Positions 7,876-18,701 of a DNA stretch of 64,000 bases are shown piece after piece; position 1 is the stretch's first letter; each line of letters opens with the position of its first letter. The notes beneath the pieces were generated by a model. That model worked only from the letters and a program-made list of their open reading frames with translations. It did not search any database and was not told the origin of the DNA. A program made the position numbers and the translations under genes. The stretch lies in assembly GCF_017310545.1 (NCBI RefSeq), contig NZ_CP066203.1, forward strand, positions 2,294,001 through 2,358,000, in the 5' to 3' direction. Origin of the DNA: Methylacidimicrobium sp. B4 (lineage in GTDB: Bacteria; Verrucomicrobiota; Verrucomicrobiia; Methylacidiphilales; Methylacidiphilaceae).

Positions 7876-9986
7876 GGGAGGAGAAGGGAGGAGCCTTTCA
7901 GTTGCGGGCTCCCTACGCGCCGTGTGGCGACCAGCCCCAGGCGATCGAGGAGATCGTGCGCCGGACGGAGGGGGGCGAGCCGCACACCGTGCTCCTGGGC
8001 GTGACCGGGTCGGGAAAAACCTTCACGGTTGCCAGCGTCATCGCGCGGCTCGATCGTCCCGCCCTGGTCATCTCCCATAACAAGACCCTCGCGGCCCAGC
8101 TCTACAGCGAGCTCAAGCAGTTTTTTCCGGACGCCGCCGTCGAGTATTTCGTCTCCTACTTCGACTACTACCAGCCCGAGGCCTACATCCCGAGCACCGA
8201 CACCTATATCGAGAAGGATTCGAGCGTGAATGAGGAGATCGAGCGGCTCCGGCTCTCGGCGACCATCTCTCTGCTCTCGCGCCGGGACGTGATCGTCGTC
8301 GCGAGCGTCTCCTGCATCTACGGGCTGGGTTCTCCCGAGGACTACGAGGGGCTCGCCTTTGCGCTGCGGGTCGGGATGGAGCTGCGGCGGGAGGAGCTGC
8401 TGGCCCGCCTGGTCGAGATGCAGTACGAGCGGAACGACGTGGCGCTGGCTCGGGGCCGGTTCCGGGTTCGGGGCGATGTGGTCGAGGTCTGCCACCGCTG
8501 CGCCGAGGAGGGCCTGCGGATCGAGTTCCTCGGGGATCAGATCGACCGGATCAGCGAATTTCAGCTCTTGACCGGAAACGTGCTCACCCGGCTGCAGAAG
8601 GAGATGATCTTCCCGGCCCGCCACTTCGTGACTCCCCACGACAAGATGAAACGAGCGGTCGGTTCGATCCGAGCGGAGCTGGAGGAGCGGGTGACCGAGC
8701 TCGAAGGGCAAGGAAAGCTGCTCGAAGCCCAGCGCCTGCGGCTGCGGACGACCTACGACCTGGAGCTCCTCGAGGAGCTCGGCTTCTGCAGCGGAATCGA
8801 GAACTACTCCCGCCACCTGAGCGGGCGCGCACCGGGCTCGCGCCCCTATACGCTGCTCGATTTCTTTCCGAAGGACTTCCTGACGGTGATCGACGAGTCG
8901 CATGTCACGATCCCGCAGATCCAGGGCATGTATGCCGGAGACATCGCCCGCAAGCGGGTGCTCGTCCAGCATGGATTTCGGCTCCCCTCGGCGCTCGACA
9001 ACCGCCCGCTCAACTTCACCGAATTCTGCTCGATGGTCGGCCAGACGCTCTACGTCTCGGCGACTCCGGGCGACTACGAGCTCGGCCTTTGCGGCGGGGA
9101 GGCGGTGGAGCAGATCATCCGGCCCACCGGGCTCTTGGATCCCGTAGTCGAGGTTCGCCCTCTTGCGGGTCAGATCGACGACGTGATGGAGGAGATCCGC
9201 AAGCGGGAGGCCGACAAGGAGCGCTCGCTCGTGCTCACCTTGACCAAGCAGACCGCGGAGGATCTGGCCGATTATCTGCGCGAGCTGGGCCTGCGCGTCC
9301 GCTACCTCCACTCCGAGCTCGACGCGATCGAGCGGGTCGAGATCCTCCGCGGGCTGCGCGCGGGGGAGTTCGACGTGCTCGTCGGGATCAACCTGCTCCG
9401 CGAGGGGCTCGACCTGCCGGAGGTCTCGCTCGTCGCGATCCTCGACGCCGACAAGGAGGGCTACCTCCGCTCGGAGAAGTCGTTGATCCAGATTGCTGGA
9501 CGGGCCGCCCGCCATCTCCACGGGACGGTGCTGCTCTACGCCGAGCGGAGGACCCTGGCAATCGAGAAGCTCCTGGATGTGACCGCCTACCGGCGGAGCA
9601 AGCAGATCGCCTACAATCAGGCTCATGGGATTACGCCGCGGAGCGTGCAGCGCGGGGTCCAGGAGAGCCTGCGCGGGCTGCTGCGGGCGGAGGCGCATGC
9701 GGTGGAGCGGCTGCACGAGGAGGAGTCCCGGTTCGATGTGGAAGAGGTGCTCCTGGACCTCCAGCGGGAGATGGTGGAGGCGGCGGGGGCGCTCGACTAC
9801 GAGAAGGCGGCTCTCCTTCGGGATCAGATCGAAGAGCTCCGCCGCAGAGCCGGGGTCGCCTCCCTCCGGCCTTCGGGATCGGGAAGGCGTGCGAGCGCGA
9901 GCAAGCCGAAAGGAAGAAGGCGGCCCTCGCTCAAGGAGCAGGGAAACGGGCGAGCCCACCCCGGGAAGTCGGACCCGGCCGCCTGA
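7872..9986 (+). CDS. uvrB: UvrABC excision nuclease subunit B
   Basis: UvrB is the damage-verifying helicase-like subunit of nucleotide excision repair; it is loaded by UvrA and recruits UvrC. The 704 residues show Walker A GVTGSGKT (43-50), the [14 protein letters not shown] region of the beta-hairpin domain, DESH, helicase motifs [14 protein letters not shown] and QIAGRAAR, and a C-terminal UVR domain. A basic low-complexity tail of about 45 residues follows. The ATG at 7872 was chosen because it begins the family's usual N-terminus and overlaps the preceding stop (ATGA). Pairing with a phosphoribosyltransferase gene is unusual but the coupling is clear. Confidence 0.97.
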   Translation: MREEKGGAFQLRAPYAPCGDQPQAIEEIVRRTEGGEPHTVLLGVTGSGKTFTVASVIARLDRPALVISHNKTLAAQLYSELKQFFPDAAVEYFVSYFDYYQPEAYIPSTDTYIEKDSSVNEEIERLRLSATISLLSRRDVIVVASVSCIYGLGSPEDYEGLAFALRVGMELRREELLARLVEMQYERNDVALARGRFRVRGDVVEVCHRCAEEGLRIEFLGDQIDRISEFQLLTGNVLTRLQKEMIFPARHFVTPHDKMKRAVGSIRAELEERVTELEGQGKLLEAQRLRLRTTYDLELLEELGFCSGIENYSRHLSGRAPGSRPYTLLDFFPKDFLTVIDESHVTIPQIQGMYAGDIARKRVLVQHGFRLPSALDNRPLNFTEFCSMVGQTLYVSATPGDYELGLCGGEAVEQIIRPTGLLDPVVEVRPLAGQIDDVMEEIRKREADKERSLVLTLTKQTAEDLADYLRELGLRVRYLHSELDAIERVEILRGLRAGEFDVLVGINLLREGLDLPEVSLVAILDADKEGYLRSEKSLIQIAGRAARHLHGTVLLYAERRTLAIEKLLDVTAYRRSKQIAYNQAHGITPRSVQRGVQESLRGLLRAEAHAVERLHEEESRFDVEEVLLDLQREMVEAAGALDYEKAALLRDQIEELRRRAGVASLRPSGSGRRASASKPKGRRRPSLKEQGNGRAHPGKSDPAA

Positions 9987-10006
9987 GCCCTTCCGCGGAC
10001 AAAGCC

Positions 10007-11035
10007 ATGGCAGACCGCTCTTCCGCCCGGGGCACGGCCGGGTCCCGGCCCGGGCAAGAGATCTTCCGGCCCCTCTACGGATCGAGCTGGTTTGCGCTCG
10101 GCGTTCTCGCCGGCCGCTTCCTCCCGAGAGCGGTGGCGCGCGGCATCGGAGCCGTGGCGGCGCTCACCTTCGCCCTGTTGCGCCGGTCGCATGCGGCGGT
10201 CGTCGCCCGGAACCTGCGCCTGATCCTCGATCGTCCCGTCCGGGAGGCTGATTCCTGGAGGGTCTATGCCTGCTTCGGCAGGACGATCGGGGACTACTTC
10301 TACCTGGGCTCCCGATCGGCGGAGCGGGCGCGGGAGCTGATCGGAGAGCGGGTCGGCTACGAGGGGCTGGCCGCGGCCCACCGCGAGGGGAAGGGAGCGC
10401 TCCTTTTGACCGGCCACCTCGGCTTCTTCGAGCTGGGAGGGGTCCTCCTGTCGGGCTTCGGCTTCCCGACGGTGATTCTCACCTTTCCCGAGCCAGACGA
10501 GGAGTTCTCCCGGTGGCGCTCGACCTATCGCCGCCGCTGGGGGATCGAGACGCTCGAGGTGGGAGAAGACGCCTTTTCGTTCCTGGCGGTTCGCAACGAG
10601 CTCTCCCGTGGGAAGTTCGTGGCGGCCCTGGTCGATCGCCCCTCGCCGAGCAGCCGCGTTTCGGTCCGCCTGCCGCAAGGGCGCCTGCCGGTCTCGACCG
10701 GAATCCTCTATCTGGCCCTCCTTGAGGAGGTTCCGGTCTTCGTCGCGACAGTAACCGAAAGAGCCGACGGGCGGTATCGGGTCTGGTGCAGCCCCGCCTT
10801 GCACTTTCCGGGCGGACGGCCGAACGAAACGACGCTGGCGTCCGCGAGCCAGCGGGTCTTCGATCTGCTGGTTCCTGAAATCAGGGCCGCCTGGAGCCAA
10901 TGGTACCAGTTCGTCCCCTTGGAAGGGGCGGGTCGCCCTGCCGACCCAGGCCCCCGCGCGGAGGCGTCGGGCGAGCCGCCATCGGCGGAGCGCCCATCGC
11001 CTCGGCGCTTTACGACTGGGGAGGGAGCGCATTAG
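10007..11035 (+). CDS. LpxL/HtrB-like lipid A acyltransferase
   Basis: A 342-residue lysophospholipid acyltransferase-superfamily protein of the LpxL/LpxM type that adds secondary acyl chains to lipid A at the inner membrane. The catalytic H-x4-E motif is HLGFFE at 137-142. An N-terminal hydrophobic region (26-58) anchors it, and the segment YLALLEEVPVF is typical of the family. The tail after about residue 300 is Pro/Gly-rich and poorly conserved. It is followed 31 bases later by a PlsC-type acyltransferase and a glycosyltransferase, suggesting a block building an envelope lipid. Confidence 0.82.
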   Translation: MADRSSARGTAGSRPGQEIFRPLYGSSWFALGVLAGRFLPRAVARGIGAVAALTFALLRRSHAAVVARNLRLILDRPVREADSWRVYACFGRTIGDYFYLGSRSAERARELIGERVGYEGLAAAHREGKGALLLTGHLGFFELGGVLLSGFGFPTVILTFPEPDEEFSRWRSTYRRRWGIETLEVGEDAFSFLAVRNELSRGKFVAALVDRPSPSSRVSVRLPQGRLPVSTGILYLALLEEVPVFVATVTERADGRYRVWCSPALHFPGGRPNETTLASASQRVFDLLVPEIRAAWSQWYQFVPLEGAGRPADPGPRAEASGEPPSAERPSPRRFTTGEGAH

Positions 11036-11066
11036 AGTGGCTTGCGTTCAAGAGAGGAACGGGTCG

Positions 11067-11903
11067 GTGAAAGGTTACGAGGGAATGGAGGCTCGCCTTT
11101 TGCTGCCTTGCCCCGAGGCCCATCGGGGCGGAGGCGGGGGCCCATGGGCCCGGCTCGCGCAGGGTGCCGACTATCTTCGCTTCACCTGGGGGATCGCCTT
11201 TTTCTGGTTGGGGAGCCTGATCGGGAGCCTCGCTGCCGGGCTCTTGGATCTCCTCCTTCCGGCCCGTGTCGGAGCCCGCCTGGGCCAGCTCCTGATCATG
11301 GCGGGCTTCCGGCTCTTCCTGTCCCACATGAGGTTTCTGGGCCTCTTCCATTGCGATCTCACCGCGCTCGATCGGCTGCGAGAGGAGGGGCCCCTGCTCC
11401 TTGCCGCCAACCACCCGGCCCTGCTCGATGCGGTATTGGTGATCTCCCGCCTGCCGCGCGTCGTCTGCCTGACCAAGGCGGGACTCTGGGGCAACCCTTT
11501 CTTGGGGGGATGCATCCGGCTCGCCCGGTATATCCGGAGCGATTCTCCGCTCCGGCTGGTGCGGGAGGCAAAGGCGGCGATCCTTCGCGGCGAGCAGATC
11601 TTGATCTTTCCGGAGGGGACGCGGACATCCGCCGAACCGCTCAACCCGTTCAAAGGAGGAATCGGGGTCGTGGCCCGGGCGACCGGCATTCCCGTCCAGA
11701 CCGTCTTCCTGGAGGGGAGCTCCCCCTACCTCGCAAAGGGGTGGCCGCTGTTCCGCAAGCCAGAGTTTCCCCTGGTCTATCGAGCCCGGCTCGGCGCGCG
11801 GTTTTCCGCTCGGGGAGAGACCCACGCATTTGTCCAAGAGCTCGAGGGCTACTACCGGCAGGAGCTTTCCCGGAACCCGTCGATCGCCGCCCGATGTCCG
11901 TAG
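11067..11903 (+). CDS. PlsC-like 1-acylglycerol-3-phosphate acyltransferase
   Basis: This 278-residue membrane-associated acyltransferase carries the H-x4-D motif in NHPALLD (about residue 116) and the substrate motif FPEGTR, the two signatures of PlsC-type enzymes that acylate lysophosphatidate or related lipids. Hydrophobic segments occupy the N-terminal third. The GTG start is preceded by GAGAGGAAC at good spacing; ATG at 11085 is an alternative. The 3' end overlaps the glycosyltransferase start by 10 bases, so the two are co-translated. Together with the LpxL-like gene upstream it probably works on a glycolipid or phospholipid; the exact substrate is not clear. Confidence 0.82.
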   Translation: MKGYEGMEARLLLPCPEAHRGGGGGPWARLAQGADYLRFTWGIAFFWLGSLIGSLAAGLLDLLLPARVGARLGQLLIMAGFRLFLSHMRFLGLFHCDLTALDRLREEGPLLLAANHPALLDAVLVISRLPRVVCLTKAGLWGNPFLGGCIRLARYIRSDSPLRLVREAKAAILRGEQILIFPEGTRTSAEPLNPFKGGIGVVARATGIPVQTVFLEGSSPYLAKGWPLFRKPEFPLVYRARLGARFSARGETHAFVQELEGYYRQELSRNPSIAARCP

Positions 11904-12637
11904 GGAAGCCTCGATCGCTCGTGTTGATCCCGAGCTACAATACGGGACCCAAGCTCTGGGAGACCGTCGAGGAGGCGCGCCGCTTCTGGGAGCCTATCTG
12001 GGTCGTCGTCGACGGAAGCAGCGATGGATCTGAGGAGAGGCTTTGCCGGAGGGCCGAAGGCGATCCCGGGCTGCGGGTTTTCTCTCTCTCCCGGAACCAT
12101 GGCAAAGGCGCGGCAATCCTCCACGGCCTGCGGGAAGCGGCGAAGCTCGGCTTCACCCATGCCTTGACGATGGACGCGGACGGTCAGCACCCCGCTTCCG
12201 CGATTCCGGAGTTCCTGGCCGCCTCCGCCGCCTCCCCCGACGCGATGGTGCTCGGGCTCCCGGTCTTTGATCGAAGCGCTCCCCCCTTGCGCGTCGGAGG
12301 GCGGAAGATCTCCAACTGGCTCGCTCGGCTCGAGACGGCAGGCGGAGATGTGGGAGATGTGCTCTTCGGCTTTCGGGTCTATCCGATTCTCCCCCTCCTG
12401 GAGGTCATGGAGTCGTGCCGGACGATGCGGAGGTTCGACTTCGATCCCGAAGCGGTCGTCCGGCTCCTTTGGAAGGGGCTGGTCCCGGTCCACCTGCCGG
12501 CGCGCGTCCGCTACTTTTCCGCTCAGGAGGGGGGAGTCTCCCAGTTCCGCTACCTCCGGGACAACCTGCTGCTGGCCCGGATGCACGTCCGCCTTCTCGC
12601 AGGTCTGCTGCCGCGGCTCTTCCGCGGAGGCGGCTAA
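11894..12637 (+). CDS. family 2 glycosyltransferase
   Basis: A 247-residue GT-A fold glycosyltransferase. It shows the N-terminal nucleotide-binding strand VLIPSYN, VVVDGSSDGSEE, the NHGKGAAILHG segment seen in dolichyl-phosphate-mannose-synthase-like enzymes, and the DADGQHP metal motif. There is no transmembrane tail, only a basic C-terminal helix. It overlaps the acyltransferase gene and is likely part of the same lipid or polysaccharide assembly. Its stop codon interlocks with that of the convergent NodB gene. Confidence 0.85.
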   Translation: MSVGKPRSLVLIPSYNTGPKLWETVEEARRFWEPIWVVVDGSSDGSEERLCRRAEGDPGLRVFSLSRNHGKGAAILHGLREAAKLGFTHALTMDADGQHPASAIPEFLAASAASPDAMVLGLPVFDRSAPPLRVGGRKISNWLARLETAGGDVGDVLFGFRVYPILPLLEVMESCRTMRRFDFDPEAVVRLLWKGLVPVHLPARVRYFSAQEGGVSQFRYLRDNLLLARMHVRLLAGLLPRLFRGGG

Positions 12638-13500
12638 GCCTCCGGCGGATCCCCCATCGCCATCGGCAGGGAGACCGCGCGAAGGCCCCGAGTGCGGAGG
12701 AGGGGGAGAAGGGCCGAGAGGACCTGGACGCTTACGGGCGCCCCCTCGGAGGTGCGCGCGCTCGACCCGTCGTGCAGAAGCAGAATGTCACCTTCGGCCA
12801 GGTTGCGGGTCAGGCGGCGCAGCACGATCTCGGGCTCCCGGCAGGCCGTGTCGAAGCCCCTGCGGGTCCAGGAGACGTAGCGGAGCGGCAGTCGAGCGAG
12901 CACCGGATCGAGGAAGGGGTTGCGAAAGCCCATGGGCGCGCGGAAGAAGCGGGGAGGGGTGCCGGAGGCAGCAGAGAGCACCGCCTGCGCCCTCTCGATC
13001 TCGCGCCGGAAGCTACCCGGGCCAGAGCAGGCGAAAAGGTTGGAGTGGCGCAAGCTGTGGTTTTCCACGCTGTGGCCGCGCCGCGCGATCTCCTTGACGA
13101 GGTCCGCATGCCGCTCCGCCCGGTTCCCGATGCAGAAGAAGCTCGCCTTGGCTCCATAGGCGTCCAGGAGGTCGAGGATCGCGGGCGTGATCTGCGGATC
13201 GGGGCCGTCGTCGAAGGTGAGGGCGACCAGGCCCCTCCCCGCGGCCGACGGGGGAAGGCAGACCAGATTGGGGCCGAGCAGCGAGCTCCGCGGCCAGAGG
13301 CCGGCGAGCGTCAGGACGAGCTGGTCGGCGAGGAAGAGGGTGAGGAGCCAGGGCCAGAGCTTGGGAAAGAGCGGAAGGGCAGACAAAAGCGCCCCGTTGA
13401 GCCAAAGGGAGAGGAGGAGGGTCCGCGAGGGCCGCCAGCGCCCCATGCGGTGCGCGGGCCCCGAATCTCGATCCGGGGTCAGGGGTGGCGGGGGGATCAT
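12634..13500 (-). CDS. NodB-type polysaccharide deacetylase
   Basis: A 288-residue protein with an N-terminal membrane anchor (about 25-70) and a NodB homology domain. The TFDDGPD motif holds the catalytic base and metal aspartate, HSVENHSLRHSN supplies the two metal histidines, and LLLHDG is the closing motif. Such enzymes remove acetyl groups from N-acetylglucosamine-containing polymers or glycolipids outside the membrane. The start at 13500 lies 4 bases after the DUF218 stop, so the two are an operon. A later ATG at 13446 is possible. It is convergent with the GT2 gene, with stops overlapping by 4 bases. Confidence 0.83.
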   Translation of the reverse strand: MIPPPPLTPDRDSGPAHRMGRWRPSRTLLLSLWLNGALLSALPLFPKLWPWLLTLFLADQLVLTLAGLWPRSSLLGPNLVCLPPSAAGRGLVALTFDDGPDPQITPAILDLLDAYGAKASFFCIGNRAERHADLVKEIARRGHSVENHSLRHSNLFACSGPGSFRREIERAQAVLSAASGTPPRFFRAPMGFRNPFLDPVLARLPLRYVSWTRRGFDTACREPEIVLRRLTRNLAEGDILLLHDGSSARTSEGAPVSVQVLSALLPLLRTRGLRAVSLPMAMGDPPEA

Positions 13501-13504
13501 GGCT

Positions 13505-14335
13505 TTAGCCGATTCGGTCGAGCATGCGCTGGTTGCGGGTCGAGCGGGCGTAGCTTCGGCCCACCAGGTACCAGTGCGCAAAGAAGGCTTCGGGCAGGAG
13601 GCGCAGGAGCTCCCCGGGGCGAAACGACCAGCGGTCCTCGGCGCCGCAGAGAACGTGCGGGATCTGGAGGCCGGAGGCGAGGAGCGAGCTGCGGGCCAGA
13701 TGAAATCGGCTGGTCACCAGCGCATCGGGCTGCGCGTCGGACGCGGCGCGGGCGCGGCGGTAGAAGCGGAGATTTTCCAAGGTGTGGCGCGAGCGTTCTT
13801 CGCGGACGAGGGCGCTTTCGGGGACCCCCCGGGCGAGCAGGTAGCGCGCTCCCACCGCCGCCTCGGTGGGAGCCCCATCCGCCATGCTTCCGCCCAGGAG
13901 GAAGATCGTGGCCTTGGGCGCTCGCTCGAAGAGATGGAGGGCTCGCTCCAGTCGAGCACGGTAGGCCCGCGTCGGCCGGCCTTCACGGTCGAGGCGCGAG
14001 CCCAGGACCACGATTCGGGAAGGAGCGTCCGCCCAGGTGCCGCTGCGTCGGGCGATGCGGAGGACGTAACCCAGGACGAGCCAGAAGCTCAACGTGCCCG
14101 AGGCAAGGAGGACGAGGATCGAAAGAGCCAGCATCGAAAGGCCGTCGGCGCCGAGGAAGAAAGAGCCCAACTCGGGACTGCCGCTGCGGCCCCGCTGCCG
14201 GAGCCGGTTTCCTCCTCGCCGACGGAAGAGCCATAGGGCGGCGCTCGCCATCGGTCCGATGTTGCCCGATTTCCTTTCGGGAGAAAATCCGCTTGTCGTG
14301 CCGGAGGCGGCTTGGCTTCCTATGGAGCCGGGCAT
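13505..14335 (-). CDS. DUF218 (YdcF/ElyC/SanA-like) membrane protein
   Basis: This protein of up to 276 residues has a hydrophobic segment at about 67-90 and a DUF218 domain: IVVLGSRLD, LLGGSMADGAPTEA, the SRHTLENLRF helix and LVTSRFHLARS. E. coli relatives ElyC and SanA act in envelope maintenance, but the biochemical activity is not established. The N-terminus is uncertain; an ATG at 14251 gives a more typical protein. It precedes the NodB gene by 4 bases and is divergent from the exported protein at 14467, so both probably share an upstream control region. Confidence 0.75.
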   Translation of the reverse strand: MPGSIGSQAASGTTSGFSPERKSGNIGPMASAALWLFRRRGGNRLRQRGRSGSPELGSFFLGADGLSMLALSILVLLASGTLSFWLVLGYVLRIARRSGTWADAPSRIVVLGSRLDREGRPTRAYRARLERALHLFERAPKATIFLLGGSMADGAPTEAAVGARYLLARGVPESALVREERSRHTLENLRFYRRARAASDAQPDALVTSRFHLARSSLLASGLQIPHVLCGAEDRWSFRPGELLRLLPEAFFAHWYLVGRSYARSTRNQRMLDRIG

Positions 14336-14466
14336 GTTCCCTCTTCTTTCCTATCCCCGCGTCCGGAGGACGGACCGAAAGCGGATCGCGATCGCAGCGG
14401 CTCCGAAGCCTCTCGACCGCGAGGATCGGCCGGCCAATCCGTGAGCGGGGGCGAGCGGTGCGTCCG

Positions 14467-16054
<1,588 letters not shown>

Positions 16055-16116
16055 CGCCGAGTTCTCTTGTTGCACCGGGAACCCTCTCCCCTCAGAATGA
16101 ACCAGAAAGGCAGAGC

Positions 16117-16680
16117 ATGAGCAGCTTCGAAGAGATTCTCTTCCATACCGAGGAACGCATGGAGAAGGCCATCGAGCACCTCCGCGAGGAGTTCGCCTCG
16201 GTCCGATCGGGCAAGGCCTCGCCGGAGCTCGTGGCGAACATCTCGGTCGAGGCCTACGGCTCTCCGATGCGCCTTCGCGAGCTGGCGGCCATCACCGCAC
16301 CCGACGCCCATCTTCTCGTCGTCCAGCCTTGGGATCCGAGCGTCGTCGATGCGGTCCGGAAGGCGATCGAGGAGGCGAAGATCGGGATCAATCCCATCGT
16401 GGACAGCAAGTTGATTCGGCTGCCGGTCCCCCCGCTTTCCGAAGAGCGCCGGCACGAGTTGATTCGCGTGGTGCGGAAGATGGCCGAGGAGGGCCGCGTG
16501 GCCCTCCGGGGCGTCCGTCGGCATGGGCTCGAGGAGGCGAAGGCCTTCCAGAAGGAGTCGGAGGTGAGCGAGGATGATCTCACCCGCGCCGAAAAGGAGG
16601 TGCAAAAGCTGACCGACCGGTTCATCGCCGAGGTCGACCGGCTCCTCCACACCAAGGAAGCCGAGCTCCTGAAGGTTTAG
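16117..16680 (+). CDS. frr: ribosome recycling factor
   Basis: A 187-residue ribosome recycling factor, which with EF-G splits terminated ribosomes. It shows the expected three-helix bundle sequence with [17 protein letters not shown]-like VVQPWDPS and [29 protein letters not shown] precedes the ATG. It follows pyrH as in most bacteria, and a DJ-1/PfpI gene starts 19 bases after it, suggesting co-transcription. Confidence 0.96.
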   Translation: MSSFEEILFHTEERMEKAIEHLREEFASVRSGKASPELVANISVEAYGSPMRLRELAAITAPDAHLLVVQPWDPSVVDAVRKAIEEAKIGINPIVDSKLIRLPVPPLSEERRHELIRVVRKMAEEGRVALRGVRRHGLEEAKAFQKESEVSEDDLTRAEKEVQKLTDRFIAEVDRLLHTKEAELLKV

Positions 16681-16699
16681 GCACGGGGGACCAGGGGCC

Positions 16700-17281
16700 G
16701 TGAGCGCGAAGACGATCCTGCTCCTCGTCGGCGATTTCGTCGAGGACTACGAGGCGATGGTGCCCTTCCAGGCCTTGCGGATGGTCGGCCATCGGGTGGA
16801 TGCCGTCTGTCCCGGGAAGCGGGCGGGGGAGAAGGTCAAGACGGCAATTCACGATTTTGAAGGCGATCAGACCTATTCGGAGAAACCCGGCCACTGGTTC
16901 CCCTTGAACGCCACCTTCGCGGAGATCGACCCGAGGCACTACGACGCCCTGGTGATCCCCGGGGGGCGAGCTCCCGAATATCTGCGGCTCGACCCGGCGG
17001 TCCTGGATCTGGTCCGAGAGTTCCTCGATGCGGGCAAGCCGATTGCGGCCATCTGTCACGGCGCCCAGCTGCTCGCCGCCGCCGGGGGCCTGAAAGGCCG
17101 GCGGGCATCGGCCTATCCCGCGGTTGGACCTGAGGTCAAGGCGGCGGGAGGAACCTATGTCGATCTTCCGCCGACCGGGGCCCTGGTCGACGGCAACCTC
17201 GTCACCGCACCCGCTTGGCCAGCCCATCCGGAATGGCTCGCCCGCTTTCTAGAGCTTCTGGGGACCCGGGTGATCCCCTGA
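16700..17281 (+). CDS. DJ-1/PfpI family protein
   Basis: A 193-residue class I glutamine-amidotransferase-like protein. The nucleophile elbow is AICHGAQLL with Cys at about 116, the usual acidic partner is in VEDYE (about 15-18), and [13 protein letters not shown] is typical of the Protease I/YhbO group. Members act as deglycases, chaperones or unknown stress proteins; the activity here is not known. GTG start with CAGGGGCC close upstream. Probably co-transcribed with pyrH and frr. Confidence 0.85.
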   Translation: MSAKTILLLVGDFVEDYEAMVPFQALRMVGHRVDAVCPGKRAGEKVKTAIHDFEGDQTYSEKPGHWFPLNATFAEIDPRHYDALVIPGGRAPEYLRLDPAVLDLVREFLDAGKPIAAICHGAQLLAAAGGLKGRRASAYPAVGPEVKAAGGTYVDLPPTGALVDGNLVTAPAWPAHPEWLARFLELLGTRVIP

Positions 17282-17334
17282 GCCTGCTCCGCTCCGGGAA
17301 AGAAAGGAGCTTGACCGTGCAAAGGAGGGTGAAA

Positions 17335-17748
17335 ATGCCCGCTTGGGCCCGCTGGGGGATCCTCCTGCTCGCAGGCCTGCTCGGTGCCTGCGCCAATGTC
17401 GGCTACATGCCGACCGAAGGCCCGGGGTTCCTCCTCCCCGCCAAGCCCGGCACCAAGCGGGTCGTCGACGGGATGGACGTCTGGACGCGCGGCGGCCCAG
17501 ACCGTCCCGCCTGGGTCCTGGGAACGGTCATGGAGACCCGGGGCAAGGGACCGATCGGCGGAGGGGGAACCCTGCGCGGGCTCGTCAAGCAGGCGAAGAA
17601 GCGCCATGCCGATGCCGTCGTCCTCCTGCAGAAGCAGAGCCAGTGGGTAGGCGATGCCGTGGAGGAGTTCGTCCTGCCCGATTGGGAGGTCAACCGGGAG
17701 GCCCTGCTCATCCGCTACCGGCATCCCAAGAAGGCCTTGAGGCATTGA
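17335..17748 (+). CDS. small lipoprotein of unknown function
   Basis: A 137-residue lipoprotein with the lipobox LLGAC, giving Cys20 as the lipidated residue. The mature part contains VLGTVMETRGKGPIGGGG and KKRHADAVVLLQKQS, a pattern shared in style with the exported protein at 48413-48967 (sugar-free, alpha/beta, VVL/LILL strand). The ATG was chosen because AAAGGAGGGTG lies directly upstream at ideal spacing. It may be the last gene of the pyrH-frr operon. No function is recognised. Confidence 0.7.
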   Translation: MPAWARWGILLLAGLLGACANVGYMPTEGPGFLLPAKPGTKRVVDGMDVWTRGGPDRPAWVLGTVMETRGKGPIGGGGTLRGLVKQAKKRHADAVVLLQKQSQWVGDAVEEFVLPDWEVNREALLIRYRHPKKALRH

Positions 17749-18221
17749 GCCCGCAGGATGCTCCGTTAGAAGAGATCGGTCGTTGCTCCTTGGGGGCCGC
17801 CATCGACCCGCTCCGGGCAATCGATGGGCGTCGATGTTCCCAAGCTTTGTCTCCCGGCCATCGGCTGCCTTGAGGGCTTCCTGCCCGTCGGCTGGCGGAC
17901 GATATTTAGCGAGCTGAGGGAAGGCGTCTCTAGGAAATCTACTGACACCAACTCTCACTGACTGCAAACTCCGTGAGTTGCCTAAGGTGCAATGACAGGA
18001 AAGTTGCCTTCCCGGCAGAAAGGTGCTTCCGATGCAGGAAAGGTGAAGCGACATCTTGGCCATTGAAGAGTTGTCTATCTATTGGGTGGCTCTTCAAGCT
18101 TTCTCGGAGAGGCTAGATCGGATGCCAGAAGATGGGTCGCCATCGGTGCTTTGGTGAGGTTGACGCGGACTGACCGGTTGGAAAAGGCACGCAGACCTGC
18201 GAAAGGTGGAGGAAACGAGTC
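17749..18221. other. intergenic region at the left edge of the accessory island
   Basis: No convincing coding frame, RNA gene or IS end is seen here. Base composition becomes visibly more AT-rich than the upstream operon, which marks the edge of the island. A TTGACG at about 18160 could be part of a promoter for the following operon, but no matching -10 is clear. Confidence 0.4.
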
Positions 18222-18701
18222 ATGGCGGAGCGCTTGGCGGATCCGGCCTCGCGAAAGAGAGGAGAGGGGCAGGAGCTCTCCGGCGGCTCGATCCTGATGG
18301 CAGGCCTGGCAAGGAGCGCGAAGATATCCGCGCTGCAGGAGGGGTTGGCTTCCTCTTCTGCACAGCGGTTAAACATGGATCCCCAGGTGTCTTGGTGGGC
18401 TCCTCATCCCACCGAGCGCCAGCGGACGCTGCCGGATTTGCGCCTCTCCGGCGAAAATCTGGCTGAAGCCAGCAGCAAGGACGTTGTCCCCGAGTTCACT
18501 GCGATTCTCTTCGTTACCCATCGGAAGCAGAACGCCTGGGATATGCTTCCAAAACTCTCCCGGAACGGGGCGGTCGTGCTCCCCTGGAATGAATCCATCG
18601 TGGATGGCGAGGCGTCTTACGCCATCCCGGACCACCTTGAATGCCGCCGTTACCCGATTGGCGGTTTTCTAGCGGCCAGTCCGGAGGTGGAGGAACGGTG
18701 A
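18222..18701 (+). CDS. unknown 159-residue protein coupled to the Hhe-like helicase-nuclease
   Basis: I do not recognise this protein. It is 159 residues, soluble, without signal peptide. The C-terminal half is most protein-like, with the hydrophobic core FTAILFVTH and the segment GAVVLPWNESIVDG. Two things show it is a real gene: GGTGGAGGAAAC precedes the ATG at ideal spacing, and its stop overlaps the helicase start as GTGA. That coupling implies matched expression with the 1508-residue protein, so it is probably a subunit, sensor or immunity-type partner. Codon use is less GC-rich than in the first 17 kb, consistent with transfer. Confidence 0.6.
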   Translation: MAERLADPASRKRGEGQELSGGSILMAGLARSAKISALQEGLASSSAQRLNMDPQVSWWAPHPTERQRTLPDLRLSGENLAEASSKDVVPEFTAILFVTHRKQNAWDMLPKLSRNGAVVLPWNESIVDGEASYAIPDHLECRRYPIGGFLAASPEVEER

